DNA of 64,000 bases from Acidimicrobiales bacterium (GCA_035531755.1 DATKSK010000028.1:39151-103150); one strand, 5' to 3'; shown: positions 1 to 9,071, counted from the first letter of the stretch. Numbers and translations: made by a program. The notes: generated by a model from the letters alone, not told the origin.

Positions 1-57
1 GGGCGTTTCCTCGCCTCGCACCTCGACCGTCAGCCGTAGCGCCCCACCCACGCACGC

Positions 58-1743
58 TCAGCTGGGAGCCGAGCCCCCGACCATCGCCGTCGCGGCCCGG
101 GCCGCCAGCGCCACCAGCGTGAGCGTGGGGCCGTATCCGGCCGAGGTGACGAACACCGAGGAGTCGGCCACCACCACGTTCTCGAGGCCGTGCACCCGTC
201 CGTAGGCGTCGACGACCGACGTCCGTGGGTCGTGGCCCATCCGGGTGGTGCCCATGACGTGACGGCTCATGGGAACGGCCGCCTCCGCGCCGCGGCGATC
301 CTCCCTCCCCTGGTGGTCGCGCCCGCCGACCTGCGGCGACGTGGCCGTCATGGTCCAGGTCGCCCCCATGTCCTGGAGGATGCGCACCATGCTCGGGGCA
401 TGGTGCGCCGAGGCCACCTCCTCGTGGCGGTGCGGTCGGTAGGTGATGCGGGCCACCGGGAACCCCCGCACGTCGCGCACGGTCGGGTCGAGGTCCACGC
501 GGTTGGTGGCCTGGGCGAGGTCCTCGCCCTGCATGGTGAAGGCCCACATGCGGTCGCGCATGGGCGACGAGCGCATGAGCGACTTGTGCTTCGCCCCCCA
601 GGGGTAGAGCTTCGCCTCCATGACCGGCAGGCTGGGGCCGCCGTGCTCGACCAGGCCCCCGCGGACCCACGGCAGGCCCGCCGCACGGGCCGCGGCCCTG
701 GCGGCGTCGTCGACGATCACAGCGTCGTCGTGGAGGTGGGTCACGGCCCGCCCCTTGTGGCCGTGCACGCGCTCAGGGAGGATGCCGATGGCGAAGGTCT
801 GAAAGTGAACCATCAGGTACCGGCCCACCAGCGGGTCGTCGATGCCCGACAGGAGCAGCAGGCGCGGGGTTTCGATGGCGCCGGCGGCGATGACGACGTG
901 CCGGGCGTCGATCGCCCGCGTGGCGCCGTCGGGCCCCACCACCTCCACGCCCGTGGCCCGGCGCCCGTCGCTGCGCACCCGGGCCACGAAGGTCTCGCTC
1001 AGCAGCTCGGCGTGGCCCGACGCCATGGCCCGGCGCAGCATGGCCACCGGGTCGCCCTTGGCATGGATGGGGCAGCCGAAGAACGCACAGAACCCGCAGT
1101 TGTTGCACGCCGGCCGGCCGTCGTAGGGGACGGAGTTCGCCGCCGTCGGTGCCGCGTACGGGTGCAGCCCCTGGCGCTCGGCCGCCGCCGTCGACAGCAC
1201 GGCGCCGTACATCGGGGCCCCGGAGGGCATGGGGTACGGGCCCGAGCGCCACGCCGCGAAGGGATTGGCGCCGGCCTCGCCGGCCACCCCGACGGAGCGC
1301 TCGGCCTCGGCGTAGAAGGGCTCGAGGTCGTCGTAGGTGATCGGCCAGTCGTCGACGTCGGCGCCGTCGACGGGGCCGTGGGTGCTGCGCAGGGTGAAGT
1401 CCTCCTCGCGAAAGCGCGGCACCTTGCCATCCGCGTGTGTCCCTCCGCCGCCGACGGTCGTGGGGATGGAGTTGACCTCTCCCACATGGGAGTGGTCGCC
1501 CTCCTCCTCACCGGTACGGAACGTGCGCGGCTCGATGATCGGGTCGGGCCCGAGGAAGTGCCGGTGCACGAACTTGAGCTCGTCGTTGGAGTAGTCCGCG
1601 GCGGGACGCGACAGGTCATCGGGGTCGAGCAGGTGATTCCGGCCCTTCTCGACGATGACCACGGACCACCCCGCCCGGGTGAGGACGTCGGCCACCGTGG
1701 CACCCCCGGGGCCCGACCCCACGATGACGGCGTCGACCGTCAC
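58..1743 (-). CDS. GMC-family flavoprotein oxidoreductase
   Basis: A 561-aa FAD-dependent oxidoreductase of the glucose-methanol-choline superfamily, probably oxidising an alcohol or sugar. It begins with a dinucleotide-binding motif, VIVGSGPGGATVADV (residues 5-19). A Cys-rich stretch CNNCGFCAFFGC lies mid-protein, and the C-terminal part has the GMC pattern HVMGTTRMG followed by VVADSSVF. That Cys cluster is typical of gluconate/sorbitol dehydrogenase-type large subunits. The GTG start is chosen because it overlaps the stop of the upstream small-subunit gene (GTGA) and leads directly into the FAD motif; the reading frame is open further upstream but has no protein-like sequence there. The substrate cannot be told. 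The acceptor is probably a membrane cytochrome or quinone, inferred from the subunit-3 partner. Confidence 0.88.
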   Translation of the reverse strand: MTVDAVIVGSGPGGATVADVLTRAGWSVVIVEKGRNHLLDPDDLSRPAADYSNDELKFVHRHFLGPDPIIEPRTFRTGEEEGDHSHVGEVNSIPTTVGGGGTHADGKVPRFREEDFTLRSTHGPVDGADVDDWPITYDDLEPFYAEAERSVGVAGEAGANPFAAWRSGPYPMPSGAPMYGAVLSTAAAERQGLHPYAAPTAANSVPYDGRPACNNCGFCAFFGCPIHAKGDPVAMLRRAMASGHAELLSETFVARVRSDGRRATGVEVVGPDGATRAIDARHVVIAAGAIETPRLLLLSGIDDPLVGRYLMVHFQTFAIGILPERVHGHKGRAVTHLHDDAVIVDDAARAAARAAGLPWVRGGLVEHGGPSLPVMEAKLYPWGAKHKSLMRSSPMRDRMWAFTMQGEDLAQATNRVDLDPTVRDVRGFPVARITYRPHRHEEVASAHHAPSMVRILQDMGATWTMTATSPQVGGRDHQGREDRRGAEAAVPMSRHVMGTTRMGHDPRTSVVDAYGRVHGLENVVVADSSVFVTSAGYGPTLTLVALAARAATAMVGGSAPS

Positions 1744-2300
1744 GGGCCCGCCACCTCGGCGTCGCTCCAGCCGCGCGGCTGGACGTCCCCGGGGTACCCG
1801 ATGGCGTCCCACCCCGTGCCGTCGCGGTTGCCGCCGTACTCGGGCGCGCCGTACATGCCCTCGCAGCAGTGCTCGTACAGCAGCGCGGTGAACTCGGCCG
1901 TGGCGCGCAGACGCTCGTCCTGCTCTCCGGGCCCGACGTCGCAGAACCCGGCTCCGAGGTCCTGCAGCCCCGCCCGGTAGCGCTCCTGCAGGCCGACCAC
2001 GGGCCCGTTGAACTCGCGCTCGACCAGGCCGCGCGACCCTTCGATGCGCGTCCGCCACGCCAGCTCGTCGAGCGGCGTCAGGCGGTGGAACCGCGAGAAA
2101 CCGGCCTCGCCGCCGTGGCGGCCCGACGTCGGGCCCCCTGCCCAGATCCGGGGCGGGTCGACGAGGAAGGCACCGAGCAGGCCGTCGATGTACTCCGGCA
2201 CCCCGGCGCTCACCGCCCCGGGCGACTCGTCCTCGGGGATGAGGCGCTCGCAGGCCGCCTGGAGGATCCGGTACTCGCCGTCGGTGAGCCACGTCGGCAT
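1740..2300 (-). CDS. Gluconate 2-dehydrogenase subunit 3-like protein
   Basis: A 186-aa protein beginning MPTWLTDGEYRILQAACERLIPEDE, which matches the start of the gluconate 2-dehydrogenase subunit 3 family (a helical small subunit accompanying GMC flavoproteins). Conserved-looking blocks are the YIDGLLGAF helix, the YRAGLQDL helix, and a GYPGD...GW ending. It lacks the twin-arginine leader that many family members carry; the N-terminus appears cytoplasmic. It overlaps the GMC gene by 4 bases, so the two are translationally coupled and probably form one enzyme. The ATG at 2298-2300 is preferred over farther upstream starts because upstream residues are low-complexity. Confidence 0.8.
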   Translation of the reverse strand: MPTWLTDGEYRILQAACERLIPEDESPGAVSAGVPEYIDGLLGAFLVDPPRIWAGGPTSGRHGGEAGFSRFHRLTPLDELAWRTRIEGSRGLVEREFNGPVVGLQERYRAGLQDLGAGFCDVGPGEQDERLRATAEFTALLYEHCCEGMYGAPEYGGNRDGTGWDAIGYPGDVQPRGWSDAEVAGP

Positions 2301-2398
2301 CAGGCGCCGCGGCCCCCTGCCCCGTGCCGGCGCGTCGCCGCGGCCCCCGTCCCTGACACCGGCGTCACCGTAGCAGTGGCCGCCCGGCGGGCTGCCGT

Positions 2399-2404
2399 TA
2401 TCCT
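2399..2404 (+). promoter_or_regulatory. -10 hexamer TATCCT, leaderless start
   Basis: TATCCT ends 7 nt before the GTG at 2412. There is no Shine-Dalgarno sequence between them, so the transcript probably starts at or next to the start codon. No clear -35 is seen. Confidence 0.45.
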
Positions 2405-2411
2405 CGCCACG

Positions 2412-3503
2412 GTGGACACGCGCCGCTCCCACGGGCACTCCCGGTCACCGCGGGCACGGCGCACGCTGGCCCCGGCCGTTCTGGCGGCCGTGGCGGCCGT
2501 GGCGGCCACCACCCTGGCGGGATGCGGCGCCGGACACAGCGGCACCGCTCCGCATCCGGGCACTCCCACCTCGGCCCGCGCTCGGTCCACCACGACGCGC
2601 CCGCCGTCGGGCACCTCGGCTGCCACCACCACCGTTCTGGCGGCGGGCGCCGGGCGCGAAGGGGTCCCCGCCTTCGCGCACCTGTTCGTCGTCGTCATGG
2701 AGAACCTCGACCGCCAGGAAGCCCTGGCGGTGCCCGCCGTCGCCGCGCTGGCCCACCGCTACGCCAGCGCCGACGCCTGGTACGCGGTCGCACATCCGAG
2801 CCTGCCCAACTACCTGGCGCTCGCGTCCGGCTCGACCTGGGGCGTCTCCTCGGACTGCACGTCGTGCATCCAGACCGGCGCAAACCTGGCGACGCAGCTG
2901 TCGGCCGCCGGCATCCCCTGGGGCGCGTACTTCGAGGGCATGCCGGGGAACTGCTTCCTCGGGCCTCAGTCGCCCGACGGCAGCTACGCCGCCAAGCACG
3001 ACCCGTTCGCGTACTTCACCGACGTGCGTGCCGACCCGTCGGTGTGCGCCCATCTCCAACCGCTGCACGCCCTGACGCCCCTCCTGGCGCCGGGGGCTCC
3101 CGCCTCCGGCGTCCCCCGCTTCGTGTGGGTGACCCCCGATCTGTGTCACAGCGGCCACGACTGCGGCGCGGCCGCCGGGGGCGCCTGGCTCTCCGGGTTC
3201 GTCGCCACCGTCACCACCAGCGCCGCCTGGGCCGACAACGGCGCACTCGTGGTCACGTGGGACGAGGGGGCCGACTCCGCCAGCGCGTCGTCCGGTGCGA
3301 TCACCGACAGCGGGGGTGGGGGGAACGTCCTCACGCTCGTCATCGCCCCCCACGTCCGCGCCGGTCTGCGCGTGGGCACGCTCTTCGACCACTACTCGTT
3401 CTTGCGCACCGTGGAGGACGCCTTCGGCCTGCCGCTCCTCGGTGGTGCCGCCGCCCGCACCACGGTGCCCATGTCGGCGTTCTGGGCGGGGACCGGCCCG
3501 TGA
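2412..3503 (+). CDS. Phosphoesterase-family lipoprotein (acid phosphatase/phospholipase C-like)
   Basis: A 363-aa exported protein. It has a basic start, a hydrophobic stretch and a lipobox LAGC around residue 36, followed by a Ser/Thr/Pro-rich spacer. The mature part resembles the phosphoesterase family (PF04185): FAHLFVVVMENLD near its start, the AHPSLPNYLALASGS substrate-side motif, VTWDEG, and a terminal FDHYSFLRTVEDAFGL. That family hydrolyses phosphomonoesters or phospholipids outside the membrane. The GTG start is chosen because it follows a -10-like hexamer by 7 nt and opens directly onto the signal sequence. The stop overlaps the DUF503 gene by 4 bases (GTGA). The exact substrate is unknown. 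Confidence 0.82.
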   Translation: MDTRRSHGHSRSPRARRTLAPAVLAAVAAVAATTLAGCGAGHSGTAPHPGTPTSARARSTTTRPPSGTSAATTTVLAAGAGREGVPAFAHLFVVVMENLDRQEALAVPAVAALAHRYASADAWYAVAHPSLPNYLALASGSTWGVSSDCTSCIQTGANLATQLSAAGIPWGAYFEGMPGNCFLGPQSPDGSYAAKHDPFAYFTDVRADPSVCAHLQPLHALTPLLAPGAPASGVPRFVWVTPDLCHSGHDCGAAAGGAWLSGFVATVTTSAAWADNGALVVTWDEGADSASASSGAITDSGGGGNVLTLVIAPHVRAGLRVGTLFDHYSFLRTVEDAFGLPLLGGAAARTTVPMSAFWAGTGP

Positions 3504-3802
3504 GCGCTCTGCACGTCGGGGCCCTCGAGATGGACCTGCACCTCGGGGAGAGCGCCTCGCTCAAGGCCAAGCGGGCCGTGGTGCGCCCCATCGTGGAGGG
3601 GGCCCGGCACCGCTTCGGGGTCTCGGCCGCCGAGGTCGCCCACCACGACCGCTGGCAGCTGGCCGGCGTCGCCTTCAGCGTCGTGGCACCGACGGCGCGG
3701 CGCGCGGAGGAGATCCTCGACCGGGTGGAGCGCTTCGTGTGGTCGCACCCCGAGGTCAGCGTGGTCTCGAGCGTGCGACACTGGCTCGACACCGACCCAT
3801 GA
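3500..3802 (+). CDS. DUF503 (YlxP-like) protein
   Basis: A 100-aa protein matching the DUF503/YlxP family: an N-terminal beta strand followed by LGESASLKAKRAVVRPIVEGAR, then FGVSAAEVAHHDRWQLA. YlxP-type proteins usually sit beside rbfA/infB and are linked to ribosome function. Here the gene is instead coupled (GTGA overlap) to a phosphoesterase lipoprotein and precedes a SulP permease, so context gives no functional hint. Length agrees with the family (about 95 aa). The molecular role is unknown. Confidence 0.78.
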   Translation: MSALHVGALEMDLHLGESASLKAKRAVVRPIVEGARHRFGVSAAEVAHHDRWQLAGVAFSVVAPTARRAEEILDRVERFVWSHPEVSVVSSVRHWLDTDP

Positions 3803-3833
3803 CGGGCCGCCGGGCGCAAGGGGGGGCCAGCCG

Positions 3834-5585
3834 ATGACCGCTCGGCCGACAGCGGGCTCCGACGGCGGGGCCGGGCCCGAGGAGGCGGCCGGCGCCGGAA
3901 ACCGGGCCGCAGCGTCGCACCCGATGGTCCCGGTGCTCGGGTGGGTCCACGGCTACCGGCGCCGATGGCTCGGGCCCGACCTGTTGGCGTGCGTCACGCT
4001 CCTCGTCATCGCCGTGCCCGAGCAGCTGGCCACCTCCCGCCTGGCGGGGATGCCCCCCATCACCGGCCTGTACGTCTTCGTCGCCGGCACGGTGGCCTTC
4101 GCCGCGCTGGGCTCCAACCCGCAGCTGTCGGTGGGCGCCGACTCCACCATCGCACCGCTGTTCGCGACGGGTGTCGCCCATCTGGCGCCCGCCAGCTCGG
4201 CGCAGTACGTCGACCTCGTTGCGCTGCTGGCCGTCATGGTGGGCGTGATCGTGGTGCTGGTCGGGCTGCTGCGGATGGGATGGATCGCCGACTTCCTGTC
4301 GGCGCCGATCATCACCGGCTTCCTCGCCGGCGTCGCCGTCATCATCGTGGTGCACCAGCTCCCCGACCTTCTCGGGCTGCAGGGAGCCTCCGGATCCACC
4401 GTGCACCGCCTGGCCGATGTCGCCCGGGATCTCGGCCACGCCAACGGTTGGGCGTTCTCCATCGGCGTGGCGGTCTTCGCCGTGGTCGTGGCGGCCGAGC
4501 GTGTCGACCGCAAGCTCCCCGGCGCGCTGATCGGCATGGTGGGCTCGACCCTCGTCGTGGCGGCCGCCGGGCTGCGCGACCGCGGCGTGCCCGTGCTCGG
4601 CACGGTGGCGCACGGGGCCCCGCACCTGGGCCTGCCCGGGGCCTCCTGGACGTCGGTCGGCCGCCTGTTGCCGCTCGCCGGCGTCGTGGCGCTCGTGGTG
4701 CTGAGCCAGACGGCCGCCACCACGCGCGCCTTCGCCGACGAGGGTGGCTACGACGTCGACCTGAACCGCGACTTCCTCGGCGTCGGCGCCGGTGGCGTGC
4801 TGTCGGGGCTCGCCGGTGCCTTCGCCGCCGACGCCAGTCCCGCCCGCACCGCGGCGGTGGCCTCCGCCGGGGGCAAGACCCAGCTCGCCGGGCTGGTCGC
4901 CGCGGCCGGCGTCGTCCTGCTCGTGCCGGCGGCCGGCCTGCTCACCGACGTCCCCCTGGCCACGCTCGCCGCCATCCTCGTCTACATCGCCACCCGCATC
5001 TTCCACGTCCGCGAGCTGGCGTCGGTGATGCGCTTCGACCTGTGGGAGTTCGGTCTGACGATCCTCACCCTGCTCACCGTCGCCTTCGTCGGCGTCGAGC
5101 AGGGCATCGGTGTGGCCGTGGTGCTCGCCATCCTCGACCGCACCCGGCGGTCGGCCCGTCCCCGGGCCTACGTGCTCGGCAAGATCCCCGGGACCACGAG
5201 CTGGGAGCCGCTGGCCCACCACCACCGGCCCGTCCAGGTCCCCGGCGTGGTGGTGGTGCAGTTCGTGGCCCCGCTGTACTACGCCAACGCCGACCAATTC
5301 CGCACGCTCGTCCACAAGGCGCTGGCCGAGGCACCCACGCCGCCCCGGGCCCTGGTCCTCGACGCCGACGCCATGGGCGACATCGACTACACGGGCGCCC
5401 GCACACTGCGGACGCTGCTCGACGAGTTCGCGCGCCAACACATCGCCGTGGGCGTCGCCCGCACCCTGGCCGTCGCTCCCCGCAACCTCGTCCGCAGCGG
5501 GCTGCTCGACCGCATCGGGCGGGACCACATCTTCGACACCATCGACGAGGCCGTCACCGCGCTCGGGCCGGGCACGAGCGCCTGA
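3834..5585 (+). CDS. SulP-family anion permease with STAS domain
   Basis: A 583-aa SLC26/SulP transporter. A short hydrophilic N-terminus is followed by about 10-12 membrane segments (residues 40-430), including the family start (LLVIAVPEQLATSRLAGMPP, then ITGLYV) and the NPQLSVGADSTIAPL segment. A C-terminal STAS domain (about 450-565) contains VVVVQFVAPLYYANADQF and LVLDADAMGDIDYTGARTL. SulP proteins move sulfate, bicarbonate or dicarboxylates, usually with Na+ or H+. The substrate cannot be assigned because no sulfate-assimilation or carboxysome gene is nearby. The first codon GVPEQ-like position reads AVPEQLATSRLAG rather than the commoner PQGMAYA motif, which suggests a divergent subgroup. 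Confidence 0.88.
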   Translation: MTARPTAGSDGGAGPEEAAGAGNRAAASHPMVPVLGWVHGYRRRWLGPDLLACVTLLVIAVPEQLATSRLAGMPPITGLYVFVAGTVAFAALGSNPQLSVGADSTIAPLFATGVAHLAPASSAQYVDLVALLAVMVGVIVVLVGLLRMGWIADFLSAPIITGFLAGVAVIIVVHQLPDLLGLQGASGSTVHRLADVARDLGHANGWAFSIGVAVFAVVVAAERVDRKLPGALIGMVGSTLVVAAAGLRDRGVPVLGTVAHGAPHLGLPGASWTSVGRLLPLAGVVALVVLSQTAATTRAFADEGGYDVDLNRDFLGVGAGGVLSGLAGAFAADASPARTAAVASAGGKTQLAGLVAAAGVVLLVPAAGLLTDVPLATLAAILVYIATRIFHVRELASVMRFDLWEFGLTILTLLTVAFVGVEQGIGVAVVLAILDRTRRSARPRAYVLGKIPGTTSWEPLAHHHRPVQVPGVVVVQFVAPLYYANADQFRTLVHKALAEAPTPPRALVLDADAMGDIDYTGARTLRTLLDEFARQHIAVGVARTLAVAPRNLVRSGLLDRIGRDHIFDTIDEAVTALGPGTSA

Positions 5586-5596
5586 CCCCTCCGCCG

Positions 5597-5612
5597 CGCC
5601 GCCGGGGCGGCG
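5597..5612. terminator. Short GC hairpin between convergent genes
   Basis: CGCCGC and GCGGCG pair around a 4-nt loop, between the SulP stop and the stop of the convergent GNAT gene. There is no U-tract. It is weak evidence for a terminator in DNA this GC-rich. Confidence 0.25.
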
Positions 5613-5650
5613 TGTCGGCGTGTCGGACCGGGGTGGTCCCTCGACTCGAT

Positions 5651-6271
5651 CTACGGGCCGCCGGTCCCCCTCGGATGGCCGGCCTCCCATTCGCGGCGGT
5701 GGACGACCCAGACCAGGCGCGTCCCGGTCTCCCCGGGTGCCTCGGGCTCGTGGTCGACGCGCGCCGCCAACCGGTAGCCGAGGCGGCGTGGCACGGCTGC
5801 ACTGGCCACGTTGGCCTCGTCGCAGTGGATCTCCATGCGCTCGATCCCGCGCAGGGCGAAGCCCGCCGCCGTGAGGGCGGCGGCGGCCGCCGCCGCGATC
5901 CCCCGGCGGGTGTGGTCGACGTGCACCCAGTACCCGATCTCCAGGGCGCTGCGGCCGATGCGCCGGTGCAGTCCGATGCCGCCCACCAGCCGGCCGTCGG
6001 GAAGGAACATGCCGTAGCCGTAGTCGCTGCCCGGCGTCCAGGCGCTGGCCGGGCCGAGCAGGCGCTCGCGTTGCGCCTCGAGCGACGTCCCCTCCGGTGT
6101 GGCCCAGGGCATCCAGGGGCGGAGGTGGTCCAGGCTCTCGACGGCGGCGGCCGACACCGTCGGGGCGTCGTCGGCGGTGAGGCGCGCCAGGACGAGGCCG
6201 TCGAGTTCGATGCGCTCCGGGGGCACGGTGGGGCGCGTCCCGGCGGCCCGGCGGCGCGGCCGCAGTCGCAC
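5651..6271 (-). CDS. GNAT N-acetyltransferase (RimJ/RimL type)
   Basis: A 206-aa acetyltransferase: PPERIELDGLVLARLTADDAPTVSAAAVES, then LHRRIGRSALEIGYWVH, the acetyl-CoA loop HTRRGIAAAAAAALTAAGF, and NVASAAVPRRLGY. This is the ribosomal-protein/amino-acid acetyltransferase-like subgroup (Acetyltransf_3). The GTG at 6269-6271 is chosen because it lies 11 nt after the GH31 stop and before the first conserved strand. The two genes are probably cotranscribed. The substrate is unknown. Confidence 0.8.
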   Translation of the reverse strand: MRLRPRRRAAGTRPTVPPERIELDGLVLARLTADDAPTVSAAAVESLDHLRPWMPWATPEGTSLEAQRERLLGPASAWTPGSDYGYGMFLPDGRLVGGIGLHRRIGRSALEIGYWVHVDHTRRGIAAAAAAALTAAGFALRGIERMEIHCDEANVASAAVPRRLGYRLAARVDHEPEAPGETGTRLVWVVHRREWEAGHPRGTGGP

Positions 6272-6282
6272 GGGGCGCCGCC

Positions 6283-8961
6283 TCAAGCCCGACGCGTCGG
6301 TGCGGGCCGCAGGCCCTCCACCGTCAGCTGCGCGAACGGCGCGCACTCGACGACGCCCCCCGACACCGGCACGTCGACGCCGTCGGCGGTGGCACGCTCG
6401 GCCACGAGCCCGTGCAGCACCACCCGCACCGACGGGGGCGGCGGGAAGTCCCCGTCGCGGTCCCACGTCCATGTCGCGGTGCCGCCCGGCACGGCTCCCT
6501 CCACCCGCACGAGGTCGCGTCGCACCGGCCCGTCACCGTCACCGGCGTCGTCGACGCACGTACCCTCGGCGCACCCGTCATCGTCCAACCAGGCGTGGAA
6601 CGCCAGATGGACCGGGGCGTGGTCGAGCGCCAGGCCAGGCCGCCCCGGACGCGACGGCGCGTCCCCTCCCGAGGCGTCGGGGGGTGGTGCGCCCGAGGTG
6701 GCGCCCCCGGTGGCGCCGTCGCCGTCGAGGGTGCAGGGCCCGCCGGGCTCCGCCCACCCGTCGTCGAGCGGGACCACCGCCCCGGCGCGGGCCAGCAGGG
6801 GCATCCGCTCGAGTGGTGCCGCGAACTCGCCGCCCTCCTGTTCGTCGCCCCAGATGCTGGTGAAGCCCCCGGCCGGCAGCGCAACGGCGCGGCGCCGTGC
6901 ACCGGGCTCGGTGACGGGCGCCACCAGGAGCGCGTCGCCGAGCAGGAAGGCGCCGTCGGCGTCGAGGGCGGCGTCACCGGCGGCGTCACCGGCGGCGTCA
7001 CCGGCGGCGTCGGCGCCGTTGGCGACCCGGGCGCCGGGCAGGGGCCACCACACCGGGCGCAGCAGCGGGGCACCCTCCGCCGACGCCCGGTGCGCCAACG
7101 TGTAGAGGTAGGGCAGGAGCCGGTACCGGAACCTGATCCAGCCGGCGACGATGCCGCGCGTGTGCTCGTCGAAGCACCACGGCTCGCGCGGGGGCACGCC
7201 GATCACCGAGTGCGTCCGGCAGTAGGGCATGAGGACGCTCATCTGGAGCCAACGCAGGTACAGCTCGTCGTCGGGGATCCCGCTGAAGCCGCCGATGTCC
7301 GAGCCCGAGTAGGGCACGCCCGACAGCCCCAGCCCCACGACGGTGGCGATCTGCTGGCGCATCGACTCCCAGCTGGTGGCGGCGTCCGCCGTCCAGTTCC
7401 ACGCCCAGCGCTGCATACCCGCCCACCCCGAGCGCGACACCACGAAGGGCCGGCGCTCGGGGCACGCCTGGCGCAGGCCCTCGTACCCGGCCCGGTTCAT
7501 GAGCAGGCCGTACAGGTTGTGCGCCTCCCCGTGGTCCCCGCCCCGACCGTCGAAATGATGGCGCGTCGGGGTCGGCAGCGTGGGATCGCCGAGCAGAGCG
7601 ATGGAGGTGGGCTCGTTCATGTCGTGCCAGACACCCGCCACGCCGGCGTCGGTGAGACGGCGGTACTTGGCCGCCCACCACGTCCGCGTGGCGGGGTCGG
7701 TGAAGTCGGGGTAGGCGCTGCGCCCGGGCCAAACCACGCCCTCGGCGATGTGCCCCTGCTCGTCGGTGCAGAAGCGGTGCTGGTCGCGCCCTTCGCGGTA
7801 CACGTCGTACTCGGGGTCCACCTTCACGCCGGGGTCGACGATGGTCACGACGCGCACGCCGCCGTCGGCGGCATCGCGGGCCAGGCCGGCGAGGTCGGGG
7901 AACCGCTCGGCGTCCACGGTGAAGACGCGGAACCCGCGCATGTAGTCGATGTCGAGGTGCACGGCACTGAGGGGGACGCCGAGGTTCGCGAACCCGTCGG
8001 TGACGGCACGCACGTCGGCGTCGCACCGGTAGCCCCACCGGCTCTGGTGGTACCCGAGCGCCCACCGCGGCGGCAGCGCGGGGCGACCCGTCAGCTCGCT
8101 GTAGCGGTCGAGGAGGTGCGGCACCGGGCCCGCCACCAGGTAACGCCGCAGCGTCCCTCCCGCGAACCGCACTGTCGCCGTGCCCGGCACGTCCGCGGCG
8201 GCGTCGCCGAAGTCGAAGGCGGCCTCGGTGGAGTTCTCGTAGAAGGCGAGCAGGTCTCCCTGCGGGTGCGTCGACACCAGCACGGGGACGCCGAGGTAGA
8301 GAGGGCTCTCCCCCGGGCCCCACGAGCCGCCGGGGTCCCGGTTCCACAGCCGGCGCGTACCCCCGCGCAGGTCGACCCCGGCCGCCTGCTCACCCAGGCC
8401 GCACATGCGCTCGCCGGCACGGACGGAGAACGACTGCTCCCACGCGGCCCCGCGTCGCGACGGCGCCGACTCGCTGCGCAGCAGGGCCCCATCGGCGTGG
8501 GCCGTGCGCAAGGCCCCGTCGGGCGACACCGTGACCTCGAGCGCCTCGCTGCGCATGACCCAGGGGCCCTCGGCGCGCATGGCGTCGATGGGATGGGCCT
8601 GGATGTCGGGGACGGGCCACGGAGCCTCGGCGGCGATGGCATAGGGGACGGGCGCGGGGCCCGGCCCCCACGACACGCGCACCACCTCCGCCGCCAGGAA
8701 GGCCACCTCCAGCTGGGCCCGCTCGAAGTGGAACAGCGCCGTGCCCGGGCGTGGGTTCCACACCTCCACGCGCTGCAGACGGCCCGGCGACATCGGCGCC
8801 GCGTCGGGCCGGCGGGTGTCGCGGCGGGGGGCGCGCAGCTGCCGGCGAGCCGAGTTGGCGATGATCAGGGCGACGGTGTGGGGACCCAGACGGCGCACGG
8901 TGTGGGCGGCGACCCGCGCCTGGGTCAGGGTGCGGCGCATCGTCGTCCGGGGGCGGGGCAC
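6283..8961 (-). CDS. Glycoside hydrolase family 31 (alpha-glucosidase-like)
   Basis: An 892-aa GH31 enzyme. The N-terminal galactose-mutarotase-like domain (about 60-280) is followed by the (beta/alpha)8 barrel. Motifs include LPPRWALGYHQSRWGY, the substrate loop VHLDIDYMRGF, and the nucleophile motif WHDMNEP near residue 447, whose Asp is the expected nucleophile. PFVVSRSGWAGMQRW and YSGSDIGGF follow, then C-terminal beta domains. No signal peptide is evident, so it probably works in the cytoplasm on imported alpha-glucosides. It carries an insert of Ala-Gly-Asp repeats near residue 655 encoded by a 12-bp tandem repeat. A TAGCCT hexamer at 8970-8975 is the likely -10. Substrate range cannot be fixed from sequence alone. 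Confidence 0.9.
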   Translation of the reverse strand: MPRPRTTMRRTLTQARVAAHTVRRLGPHTVALIIANSARRQLRAPRRDTRRPDAAPMSPGRLQRVEVWNPRPGTALFHFERAQLEVAFLAAEVVRVSWGPGPAPVPYAIAAEAPWPVPDIQAHPIDAMRAEGPWVMRSEALEVTVSPDGALRTAHADGALLRSESAPSRRGAAWEQSFSVRAGERMCGLGEQAAGVDLRGGTRRLWNRDPGGSWGPGESPLYLGVPVLVSTHPQGDLLAFYENSTEAAFDFGDAAADVPGTATVRFAGGTLRRYLVAGPVPHLLDRYSELTGRPALPPRWALGYHQSRWGYRCDADVRAVTDGFANLGVPLSAVHLDIDYMRGFRVFTVDAERFPDLAGLARDAADGGVRVVTIVDPGVKVDPEYDVYREGRDQHRFCTDEQGHIAEGVVWPGRSAYPDFTDPATRTWWAAKYRRLTDAGVAGVWHDMNEPTSIALLGDPTLPTPTRHHFDGRGGDHGEAHNLYGLLMNRAGYEGLRQACPERRPFVVSRSGWAGMQRWAWNWTADAATSWESMRQQIATVVGLGLSGVPYSGSDIGGFSGIPDDELYLRWLQMSVLMPYCRTHSVIGVPPREPWCFDEHTRGIVAGWIRFRYRLLPYLYTLAHRASAEGAPLLRPVWWPLPGARVANGADAAGDAAGDAAGDAALDADGAFLLGDALLVAPVTEPGARRRAVALPAGGFTSIWGDEQEGGEFAAPLERMPLLARAGAVVPLDDGWAEPGGPCTLDGDGATGGATSGAPPPDASGGDAPSRPGRPGLALDHAPVHLAFHAWLDDDGCAEGTCVDDAGDGDGPVRRDLVRVEGAVPGGTATWTWDRDGDFPPPPSVRVVLHGLVAERATADGVDVPVSGGVVECAPFAQLTVEGLRPAPTRRA
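6967..7011. repeat. 12-bp tandem repeat inside the GH31 gene
   Basis: Three perfect copies of GGCGGCGTCACC (6967-7002) plus a partial fourth. In the gene they encode a repeated Ala-Gly-Asp-Ala block in a non-conserved loop. The unit length is a multiple of three, so copy-number change keeps the frame. Confidence 0.8.
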
Positions 8962-9012
8962 AGCAGGCGAGGCTACGTTGCTGCCCGGTGGCGCGCCGGA
9001 AGGGCGCCTTCT

Positions 9013-9018
9013 TAGACT
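9013..9018 (+). promoter_or_regulatory. -10 hexamer TAGACT for the nitronate monooxygenase gene
   Basis: TAGACT lies about 100 nt upstream of the ATG at 9117, so the transcript would have a leader of about 90 nt that includes the 18-bp repeats. The leader ends in GGAGGATGTCATG, a good ribosome-binding site. Confidence 0.4.
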
Positions 9019-9029
9019 GATCCGCCAGT

Positions 9030-9071
9030 CAACACCCGTCCGTCAGGCAACACCCGTCCGTCAGGCAACAC
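9030..9071. repeat. 18-bp tandem repeat in the 5' leader of the nitronate monooxygenase gene
   Basis: Two perfect copies of CAACACCCGTCCGTCAGG (9030-9047, 9048-9065) plus CAACAC. They lie between the likely -10 and the ribosome-binding site and could be RNA structure, protein sites or slippage products. Confidence 0.8.

Noticed and set aside
190..1980. Long open frame on the plus strand opposite the GMC oxidoreductase
   Set aside because: Composition is Arg/His/Gly/Pro-rich without any motif; it is the usual antisense shadow in very GC-rich DNA. The same holds for long antisense frames at 2445-3392, 3756-5690, 15070-18240, 46787-49129 and 61636-63114.
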